Assembly (NCBI GenBank): GCA_002167365.1
Contig: NHCU01000077.1
Coordinates: 8,416-13,650, forward strand
Source: Betaproteobacteria bacterium TMED41
GTDB lineage: Bacteria; Pseudomonadota; Gammaproteobacteria; Burkholderiales; Burkholderiaceae_A
Reading direction: 5' to 3'
DNA: 5,235 bases
Both the position numbers and the translations under genes were made by a program. Shown in pieces: positions 1-5,235 of the stretch; positions within the stretch are counted from its first letter, which is position 1; every line of letters begins with the position of its first letter. The notes under the pieces were generated by a model. The model saw nothing but the letters and a program-made list of their open reading frames with translations. It did no database searches and was not told the origin of the DNA.

Positions 1-324
1 TTTTCTGATTCGACAAGAGCATATCAAGGTGCTGGAAGGGGAGTATCGCTTGATTTAATCAATCTTCTCTCAGAAAAAATTGAACAAAATTTATATATAC
101 ACAGAGTTATTTTTTTTGATATTTCTGCTGATGTGTCTAAGAAAAGAATAGCATTAAGAAATTCAAAACCCGACCGATTTGAATTAGAAAATCACGATTT
201 TTTTCATAGGGTTAGAGAGGGTTTTAAAAAAGCAGCTAAAGAACGTGGCGAAAAAGCTTTATGGTTGAAAGGGGATCTTTCTGAAGATGAAATTTTTGAC
301 CTTATAAAAACATCGGTCCTATAG
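1..324 (+). CDS. tmk: Thymidylate kinase (dTMP kinase), C-terminal part, cut by the left window edge
   Basis: Thymidylate kinase phosphorylates dTMP to dTDP with ATP in the cytoplasm, on the way to dTTP. The open frame runs from base 1 to a TAG at 322-324 and gives the last 107 residues of a protein that is usually about 205-215 long, so the Walker A half lies outside the window. The visible part opens with DSTRAYQGAGRG (fragment residues 3-14), the conserved dTMP-binding and LID region. The core strand IFFDISADVSKKR follows, then the family's DRFE...DFFHRVREGF block, which corresponds to the usual DRIE..FF.RVR..Y. The ATG at 133 is an internal methionine-like valine-to-methionine reading of GTG and not the real start, because conserved tmk sequence continues upstream of it in frame. 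holB follows after only 14 bases, so the two are almost certainly co-transcribed. Identity is very likely; nothing looks broken. Confidence 0.95.
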   Translation, partial: FSDSTRAYQGAGRGVSLDLINLLSEKIEQNLYIHRVIFFDISADVSKKRIALRNSKPDRFELENHDFFHRVREGFKKAAKERGEKALWLKGDLSEDEIFDLIKTSVL

Positions 325-338
325 ATAACAGAAAAAAT

Positions 339-1238
339 ATGCAAGAAAATTGGCCTAAATGTTGGAATAGTCATATAAAAAAAAATATACCTGACTTACC
401 TCCGGTTATGCTTTTCATTGCTCCAGTAGGTTTGCACCTTAACGAATTTGTAAATAAGTTAGCCAGAAATGTCTTATGTTCAGAAACTGATGATTTATTT
501 TCCTCTTGCGATTCTTGTCCATCTTGTCAATGGTGCTTTAACGGTCATCATCCGGACATTAAAATTATTAAGCCAACTGACACAAAAGACAATGAAATAA
601 AAAAACCTTCAGAAAAAGGTGAGATAAAAATTAATCAGATAAGGCAAATCTCAAATTTTATTCATCTCTCATCTCACCAAAGCGGATCTAGAATAGTATG
701 TATTGGTCCTGCTGAAAAATTAAATTATCCAGCGTCTAATGCTCTTTTAAAGACATTAGAAGAACCACCTGAAAAAATGCACTTTCTTTTTTTTGCTCAC
801 AGTTTGAAAGGTTTGGCTTCAACAATGCTTTCTAGGTGTAGAAAAATATTTTTACCATTTGATAGAGCTATTTCGTACAAAAATTACCACAGTGAAAACG
901 AGGTTTTAAAATGGCTTTTACCACTTTTAAGGATGCAAGATAAGATTGATCCTTGTTTATGGGCAAAAAAAGCTGGTAAAACTCCTCCACATGAAACCAT
1001 ACTTATTTTAATAATGTGGATGACGGATATATCAAGAATCAATATTGGGTTAAAATCAGTTTGCTTCCCTGAGGAAAGTGACAGTACGAAAGGCATTAGT
1101 GATAATTTGCACAACTTAACAAACTGGGTTGAGGCAACTGTTAAAATCCAAGATATGATTGAATACTCCAATCATCCTCTTAATTTAACTCTTTTTTATG
1201 AATCGATTTTTTATGAATACCAAAATGGATTTAATTGA
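339..1238 (+). CDS. holB: DNA polymerase III delta' subunit (clamp loader)
   Basis: Delta' is the rigid stator of the clamp loader that opens the beta sliding clamp and places it on DNA. The 299-residue product is somewhat shorter than E. coli delta' (334). Family marks in order are: a zinc module with C47, C57, C60 and C63 (spacing 9-2-2, close to the E. coli ligands) followed by HHPD at 70-73; the IKINQIRQI stretch near residue 100; PAEKLNYPASNALLKTLEEPP ending at 144; and the SRC motif at 165-167, the arginine-finger motif of clamp-loader subunits. The P-loop position (around 27-37, APVGLHLNEF) has no GxxGxGK lysine, which fits a subunit that does not bind ATP, as in E. coli. The C-terminal collar domain is weakly conserved. 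The ATG at 339 lies 14 bases after the tmk stop, with only a weak purine-rich tract and no clear Shine-Dalgarno. The 3' end overlaps tatD. Confidence 0.93.
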   Translation: MQENWPKCWNSHIKKNIPDLPPVMLFIAPVGLHLNEFVNKLARNVLCSETDDLFSSCDSCPSCQWCFNGHHPDIKIIKPTDTKDNEIKKPSEKGEIKINQIRQISNFIHLSSHQSGSRIVCIGPAEKLNYPASNALLKTLEEPPEKMHFLFFAHSLKGLASTMLSRCRKIFLPFDRAISYKNYHSENEVLKWLLPLLRMQDKIDPCLWAKKAGKTPPHETILILIMWMTDISRINIGLKSVCFPEESDSTKGISDNLHNLTNWVEATVKIQDMIEYSNHPLNLTLFYESIFYEYQNGFN

Positions 1239-2001
1239 ATATGCAGATTCTCACTGTCACCTTAATTATGATGGGTTAAATGACAAAACAACTGCTGTGT
1301 TATCAAGAATGCGGGAATCTAACGTAAATCAAGCACTGAATGTTTGCACAACACTTGAGGAGTCTGAGGCTGTATTAGGATTAGCAATTAAACATGATTT
1401 TTTATATGCTTCAGTTGGAGTTCATCCAGATAATGATAAAAATCGAGAACCTTCAATTAAAGACTTAGTCTCCAGAGGCGCTCACAAAAAAATTGTTGCG
1501 ATTGGAGAAACAGGACTAGATTACTTTAGGTTAAAAGGAGATTTGGAGTGGCAACGATCCAGATTTAGACGGCATATCAGGGCAGCCAGAGAATTAAACA
1601 AACCATTAATCATCCACACAAGAAGTGCTCCTGAGGACACAATTAGAATTTTAAGTGAAGAGAATGCCAAAGATGTTGGAGGAGTTATGCATTGTTTTAC
1701 AGAAAACCTAGAAGTAGCCAAAAAATCCATTGATATGAATTTTTTGATTTCAATTTCTGGAATTGTGACTTTTAAAAAGGCTGAACAAGTCCAACATGTT
1801 GCTAAAAATGTTGATTTAAGCGATATGATGATTGAGACTGACTCACCATTTTTAGCACCTGTGCCATTTAGAGGAAAGACAAACGAACCAGCATATGTAG
1901 TGCATGTTGCAAAAAAAATAGCTGATTTGAAAGATGTACCAGTCAAACAAGTAGCAGATATTACTACGAGGAATTTCAAAAGTTTTATTAATATATCTTG
2001 A
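1225..2001 (+). CDS. tatD: TatD-family metal-dependent deoxyribonuclease (YcfH type)
   Basis: TatD proteins are TIM-barrel amidohydrolase-fold enzymes with two metal ions. Characterised members are DNases or 3'-5' exonucleases, and some remove D-amino acids from tRNA. All expected ligands are visible, numbered from the ATG at 1225: H10 and H12 in DSHCHL, E95 in GETGLDY, H131 in IIHTR, H156 in MHCFTE and D206 in ETDSPFLAP. H67 of GVHPD and the signature PFRGKTNEPAYV are also intact. The product is 258 residues, normal for the family (about 255-265). In-frame ATGs also exist at 1198 and 1213. None of the three has a Shine-Dalgarno. I prefer 1225 because family members begin only a few residues before DSHCH; this gives a 14-base overlap with holB, against 41 for 1198. 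The gene is the last of the tmk-holB-tatD group, an arrangement common in proteobacteria. The stop is TGA at 1999-2001. Confidence 0.93.
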   Translation: MDLIEYADSHCHLNYDGLNDKTTAVLSRMRESNVNQALNVCTTLEESEAVLGLAIKHDFLYASVGVHPDNDKNREPSIKDLVSRGAHKKIVAIGETGLDYFRLKGDLEWQRSRFRRHIRAARELNKPLIIHTRSAPEDTIRILSEENAKDVGGVMHCFTENLEVAKKSIDMNFLISISGIVTFKKAEQVQHVAKNVDLSDMMIETDSPFLAPVPFRGKTNEPAYVVHVAKKIADLKDVPVKQVADITTRNFKSFINIS

Positions 2002-2030
2002 AATCCTTACTCATGGTTATCACAACGTCG

Positions 2031-2036
2031 TATAAT
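2031..2036 (+). promoter_or_regulatory. Candidate sigma-70 -10 box (TATAAT) in the tatD-phosphatase gap
   Basis: A perfect TATAAT sits in the 42-base gap after tatD, with seven bases between it and the ATG at 2044. The expected transcription start would be about 2043-2044, at or next to the A of the start codon. No good -35 box is present at 16-18 bases (best there is TTACTC at 2007-2012), and there is no TGn extension. TTGAAA at 1998-2003 is close to the -35 consensus, but 27 bases away is too far. In AT-rich DNA a chance TATAAT is plausible, so this is a tentative call. Confidence 0.35.
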
Positions 2037-2043
2037 ATGTATT

Positions 2044-2706
2044 ATGTTAACTTTGAATACAAATAAGCTCAAAATTCTTAAAGATTATCTAGGTTTGTAT
2101 TTAGTTGATCACGGGTTCGTAAGAGCCATTTACCCTAATCTCCACTCTATTGACAACAAAATGTACAGATCAAGCCAACCTAGCCCAAAACAGCTCAAAG
2201 GACTTAAAAAAAAATATGGGATAAGGACAGTAATTAATTTGCGAGGTGAAAATGGCCTTTCAGCATATGCTTTTGAAAATGCAACATGTAAGAAACTAGA
2301 ATTAGATTTAATAAACTTCAGGGCTTATTCGAGAAATCCTCCAGAATTCCATGAAGTTAAAACCTTAATTAGATTATTCAAAACTATAAAATATCCAGCA
2401 TTAATGCACTGCAAATCTGGTTCCGATCGAACCGGTGTTGTTGCTACACTATACAGAATTTTACATTTAAACGAGTCTGTTGAACTAGCATTGAAAAAAG
2501 AATTAAATTGGAAATTTGGTCATATAAAAAGCTCACATACTGGAGTGTTAGATTACTTTTTTAATCAATATCTGCTAGAAAATAGAGTCGAACCTAAATC
2601 ATTTCTGGATTGGGTAGAAAACTACGATCATGTCTCTTTGAAACAAAAATTTAGATCATCTGGTTGGGCGACCTTTATCGTTGACAAAATATTAAGGCGC
2701 GAGTGA
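2044..2706 (+). CDS. Cysteine-dependent tyrosine/dual-specificity-type phosphatase, coupled to msbA
   Basis: The 220-residue product carries the CX5R phosphatase P-loop as HCKSGSDRTG at 122-131, with nucleophile C123 and phosphate-binding R129. Upstream are MYRSSQPSP (40-48) and GIRTVINLRGE (59-69), both typical of the DSP/PTP-like group of bacterial phosphatases. Such enzymes hydrolyse phosphomonoesters through a cysteinyl-phosphate intermediate. The general acid is not certain; D88 is one candidate. There is no signal peptide or clear membrane helix, so a cytoplasmic enzyme is likely. The region after the P-loop (about 150-220), including SHTGVLDYFF and FLDWVENY, appears to be a helical extension. 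The ATG at 2044 is the first in-frame start after tatD and has no Shine-Dalgarno; the next in-frame ATG (M40) would remove the conserved-looking N-terminus. Its TGA overlaps the GTG of msbA, so the pair is translated together. The catalytic class is clear; the substrate is unknown and could be protein, lipid or sugar phosphate. Confidence 0.85.
   Translation: MLTLNTNKLKILKDYLGLYLVDHGFVRAIYPNLHSIDNKMYRSSQPSPKQLKGLKKKYGIRTVINLRGENGLSAYAFENATCKKLELDLINFRAYSRNPPEFHEVKTLIRLFKTIKYPALMHCKSGSDRTGVVATLYRILHLNESVELALKKELNWKFGHIKSSHTGVLDYFFNQYLLENRVEPKSFLDWVENYDHVSLKQKFRSSGWATFIVDKILRRE
2694..2697 (+). promoter_or_regulatory. Shine-Dalgarno-like AAGG for the msbA GTG start
   Basis: AAGG lies five bases before the GTG at 2703, inside the last codons of the phosphatase gene. 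It is one of the few recognisable ribosome-binding sequences in this window. It supports GTG at 2703 as the msbA start, as does the fit of the resulting N-terminus (a basic stretch, then the first membrane helix). Confidence 0.55.
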
Positions 2707-4481
2707 AAAAAGATAAAAAATATCTTTTTTATAGATTATTTCGTTATGTAACACCATACAAATCTGCAATAGTGATTTCAGTTTTTGCTATGGTTGCCAT
2801 CGCCATTTTCGAACCAATGGTACCAGCCCTTTTAACACCGCTTATAGATGAGAATTTAATCAAGAATAGTTCTGAAAGTTCTTGGAAAATCCCACTATTT
2901 TTAATTATAATATTTATTTTTAAAGGTTTAGCTGAGTACATTGCAAATGTTTCCAGTCAATGGATAGCCAATAAAGCTATTTCGGAAATTAGACAAGATG
3001 TATTTGAACATCAACTACTGTTACCGTTAAAAACTCATCAGAATGAAACTCCAGGAAGAATTACATCCAGATTTCTATATGATATTCCTCAAATTTCCGC
3101 TTCACTTTCCAGTGCTTGGATAATTCTAATCAGAGACTCCCTCGTATTATTTGCTCTTACTTCATATTTATTCTATATTTCGTGGACTTTGACAATCATT
3201 ATGCTGTTGGTTGCTCCACCAATTGCTTTTTTGATTAACAATGTTGGTAAAAAAATGAGAAGTTCAAATGTAGAAATTCAAGAGGCTACTGGTGAATTGG
3301 CAAAAGCTATTGATCAATCAATCAAAGGAATTAGAGAAATCAAACTATATGGAAATGAAAAGCAACAAAATCTTACTTTTAAGCAAGTCTCTGAATACAT
3401 AAGAAAAAAGACAATGCATGTTGTGAAACTCTCTGCGGCAAATGTTCCTACAGTTCAGGTTTTAGCCGCTTTAGCAGTAACAGTTGTTATATATGTTGCC
3501 ACCCTTTTATCTGAACAAAACGAGTTGACCCCTGGTCAATTCGTTTCCTTTATCGCTGCCATGTCCCTACTTTTTGAACCTATACGGCGCCTAACGGGCG
3601 TTAACTCAGTGATACAGAAAGGAATTGCTGCATCAAAAAGTATTTTTAATTTGCTTGATTTGGAACAAGAAAAAACAAATGGAAATAAAAATTCATTGAT
3701 GAAAGCCACTTTTGTTTTTCAAAATTCAGATTCACCCCTTATATCATTCAAAAATGTTGTTTTTAAGTATACTAATCAAGATGAACTTGCACTGAATAAC
3801 GTCACATTTGAAATATTTAGAAATGAATCAATTGGTGTTGTTGGCAGGTCAGGATCTGGGAAATCGACTATTTTCAATTTATTGTCTGGGTTTTACAAAA
3901 TCTCTGATGGCCAAATTAAGATTAACTCAAAAAACATAGAGGTAATTCCTCTTAAAATCCTTCGAAAAAACATTTCTTGGGTTGGTCAGCCAGTAGTATT
4001 GTTTGACGATTCAGTAAAATCAAATATATTAGTTGGAAATCCTAATGCAACTGATGACGAAATTCTACGTGCTCTTGATGCTTCTAATTCAAAAGAGTTT
4101 GTTGAAAAGCTAAAAAATAAAATAAACTTCAGTATTGGACCAAATGGTGCACTCTTGTCCGGAGGTCAATGCCAAAGGCTTGCAATTGCTAGGTCTCTAG
4201 TGCGCAACGCACCAATCTTTTTGTTTGACGAAGCTACTTCAGCTCTCGATTCCAGATCAGAGAATTTAATACATAATGCAATTACAAAAACCAAAAGAGA
4301 TAAAACTATCATTACTATTGCTCATCGAATTTCAACAATCAAGGAATGTGATCGAATATTTGTTTTTGATTCCGGTAGATTAATTCAAATCGGAAATCAC
4401 AATGATTTAATTCAACAAGATGGTATGTATAGAGAACTAGTATCTGCCTCAGAAGGAAAAATTAACTATCGGCCAAAATAG
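2703..4481 (+). CDS. msbA: Lipid A export ABC transporter, permease/ATP-binding protein (MsbA type)
   Basis: The 592-residue protein is a half-transporter of the size expected for MsbA (E. coli 582), which works as an inner-membrane homodimer flipping core-lipid A to the periplasmic leaflet. The membrane domain comes first, with six predicted helices near 20-44, 63-85, 138-157, 160-182, 248-270 and 276-296. The ATPase domain follows from about 345: A-loop Y356, Walker A GRSGSGKST at 381-389, Q-loop Q429, signature LSGGQ at 485-489, Walker B IFLFDE ending D509-E510, SALD D-loop, and H-loop H541. All catalytic residues are present, so it should be active. C490 directly after LSGGQ, where Arg, Lys or Gln is usual, is a small oddity. 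The GTG start overlaps the phosphatase TGA (GTGA) and has an AAGG five bases upstream. Other heterodimeric or drug-exporting ABCB-type transporters look alike; the envelope glycosyltransferase next door favours MsbA. Confidence 0.87.
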   Translation: MKKDKKYLFYRLFRYVTPYKSAIVISVFAMVAIAIFEPMVPALLTPLIDENLIKNSSESSWKIPLFLIIIFIFKGLAEYIANVSSQWIANKAISEIRQDVFEHQLLLPLKTHQNETPGRITSRFLYDIPQISASLSSAWIILIRDSLVLFALTSYLFYISWTLTIIMLLVAPPIAFLINNVGKKMRSSNVEIQEATGELAKAIDQSIKGIREIKLYGNEKQQNLTFKQVSEYIRKKTMHVVKLSAANVPTVQVLAALAVTVVIYVATLLSEQNELTPGQFVSFIAAMSLLFEPIRRLTGVNSVIQKGIAASKSIFNLLDLEQEKTNGNKNSLMKATFVFQNSDSPLISFKNVVFKYTNQDELALNNVTFEIFRNESIGVVGRSGSGKSTIFNLLSGFYKISDGQIKINSKNIEVIPLKILRKNISWVGQPVVLFDDSVKSNILVGNPNATDDEILRALDASNSKEFVEKLKNKINFSIGPNGALLSGGQCQRLAIARSLVRNAPIFLFDEATSALDSRSENLIHNAITKTKRDKTIITIAHRISTIKECDRIFVFDSGRLIQIGNHNDLIQQDGMYRELVSASEGKINYRPK

Positions 4482-5235
4482 TTTTGTAAACAAATATGTT
4501 GCCTTCCGACATTTTTTTCAATGAAAATTTCTGTTTTGCTATTTTGTTCCCCATGATTCCAAATGAACTTCTTAATTTTGAGTCAAGTAATAATTTTTTT
4601 ATTGATTCTTTTAATTTTTTTTGATCGTTAGGGGGAACCAAAAAACCGTTGACATTATTTTTTATAACTTCCGGAATACCACCGACATTTGTAGCAACCA
4701 CCGGCACTTTAGCAGATGAAGCTTGGAGAAGAGATACTCCCAGACCCTCTTTCTCAGCAGGATGCACCACGAGATCTAAAGCACCAAGATGATTTTCTAA
4801 ATCTTTAACAAAGCCCATAAAATGAATATTTTTTTGAATGTTTAATTTATAAACTAATTTCTTGACATCATAGAATAATGGACCCTGTCCATAAAGCAAA
4901 ACGTGTATATTTTTAAATTCTGATAGCAAATCATTAATAACTAATACTAATTGTTTATGACCTTTTCGTTTGATAAATTGAGCTATCATTCCAATCAAAA
5001 TTGACTCGGAATCAAGTTGTAAATTTTTTTTAAAAACCTCCTTGTCAATGTTTTGTGAAAATAAATCATTTTCAACTGCACTTCTAATACAAATAATTTT
5101 CTTTGAATCTATTCCTTGATTCACAAGAACCCTTTTGATACCAGCTGATATTGTTATGATTTTTTTATATAGTCCGTACTTCGGATAAAGGAATATTTTT
5201 TTTTCTTTATTATCAACTCTTCTGGTAAGCACACA
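4462..5235 (-). CDS. Glycosyltransferase family 4 (GT-B fold), C-terminal part, cut by the right window edge
   Basis: This minus-strand frame is open from the right edge to a TAA at 4464-4462 and gives 257 residues, roughly the last two thirds of a GT4 enzyme (usual length 350-400). The N-terminal acceptor domain begins outside the window; a GTG at 5232 is probably internal, since the RRVD motif beside it is a mid-domain mark of this group. Numbering from the edge, the fragment shows RRVD (5-8), IITISAGIKRVL (26-37), the donor-site QFIKRKGHK (86-94), YGQGP (115-119), and EGLGVSLLQ (163-171) followed by VVATNVGGIPEVI. This is the nucleotide-sugar binding half of a retaining enzyme. The second glutamate of the usual E-x7-E motif is Gln (Q171). 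The position next to msbA suggests LPS core or another surface glycan, but donor and acceptor cannot be read. Its last 20 bases overlap the msbA 3' end on the opposite strand. Confidence 0.9.
   Translation of the reverse strand, partial: CVLTRRVDNKEKKIFLYPKYGLYKKIITISAGIKRVLVNQGIDSKKIICIRSAVENDLFSQNIDKEVFKKNLQLDSESILIGMIAQFIKRKGHKQLVLVINDLLSEFKNIHVLLYGQGPLFYDVKKLVYKLNIQKNIHFMGFVKDLENHLGALDLVVHPAEKEGLGVSLLQASSAKVPVVATNVGGIPEVIKNNVNGFLVPPNDQKKLKESIKKLLLDSKLRSSFGIMGNKIAKQKFSLKKMSEGNIFVYKTILADS
4496..4518 (+). terminator. Possible rho-independent terminator for msbA
   Basis: ATGTTG at 4496-4501 can pair with CGACAT at 4507-4512 (six pairs, one of them G-T) around a five-base CCTTC loop, and a run of seven T follows at 4512-4518. 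It begins 14 bases after the msbA stop, the right place for a terminator of the forward transcript. The stem is short and only moderately stable, and it lies inside the coding sequence of the convergent glycosyltransferase (where it encodes Lys-Lys-Met-Ser-Glu-Gly-Asn), so it may be chance. Confidence 0.35.

Noticed and set aside
133..324. Separate 63-codon small gene at the left end
   Set aside because: The same frame is open to base 1 and encodes conserved thymidylate kinase sequence, so this is the tail of tmk and not an independent gene.
365..371. Degenerate P-loop in holB as a sign of a pseudogene
   Set aside because: Delta' of E. coli also lacks a working P-loop, and the zinc cysteines, LEEPP and SRC motifs are intact over a full-length frame.
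884..1171. Minus-strand open frame of 95 codons within holB
   Set aside because: It lies opposite the well-supported holB frame, shows no recognisable motif, and reads as a shadow of the coding strand.
1521..1979. Minus-strand open frame of 152 codons within tatD
   Set aside because: It is opposite tatD, all of whose metal ligands are intact; its Ser/Thr/Ile/Phe-rich product resembles no protein I know.
2016..2026. Small inverted repeat GTT...AAC in the gap before the phosphatase, considered as an operator
   Set aside because: The arms are only three bases long, which is expected by chance.
2744..2941. Minus-strand open frame of 65 codons at the start of msbA
   Set aside because: It is opposite the first membrane helices of msbA; the hydrophobic composition is a by-product of that strand.

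Overview
The window is AT-rich (roughly two thirds A+T by eye) and almost entirely coding. It looks like part of a compact proteobacterial chromosome. The best guess is a low-GC beta- or gammaproteobacterium, possibly a streamlined aquatic one. This rests on the order tmk-holB-tatD, on the TatD sequence (motifs such as GDLEWQR, SGIVTFK and LAPVPFRGKTNEPAYV are of the beta/gamma type), and on a lipid A exporter with a glycosyltransferase beside it. No RNA gene, mobile element, CRISPR array or long repeat was seen.

Layout: positions 1-324 hold the 3' half of thymidylate kinase (tmk), cut by the left edge. After a 14-base gap comes holB (339-1238), the delta' clamp-loader subunit of DNA polymerase III. 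It overlaps tatD (about 1225-2001), a TatD-family metal-dependent nuclease. These three form a nucleotide and DNA metabolism operon read left to right. A 42-base gap follows, with a perfect TATAAT -10 box just before the next start codon. Next is a second pair: a cysteine-dependent tyrosine/dual-specificity-type phosphatase (2044-2706), translationally coupled through a 4-base GTGA overlap to msbA (2703-4481), a full-length ABC half-transporter of the lipid A flippase type. On the opposite strand, and convergent with msbA, is the C-terminal part of a GT-B glycosyltransferase of family GT4 (4462 to the right edge). The two 3' ends overlap by 20 bases.

Functionally the left half is housekeeping (dTTP supply, clamp loading, DNA 3'-end processing). 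The right half concerns the cell envelope (lipid A/LPS export and probably LPS or other glycan assembly). The phosphatase is the least expected member: it is fused at the operon level to the lipid A exporter and could act on an envelope or signalling substrate, but the sequence does not say which. Most of the window is conventional. The points worth a second look are the phosphatase-msbA coupling, a possible leaderless mRNA for that pair, the overlapping convergent gene ends with a possible terminator inside the opposing gene, and the absence of pilZ or metG from the tmk-holB-tatD group.
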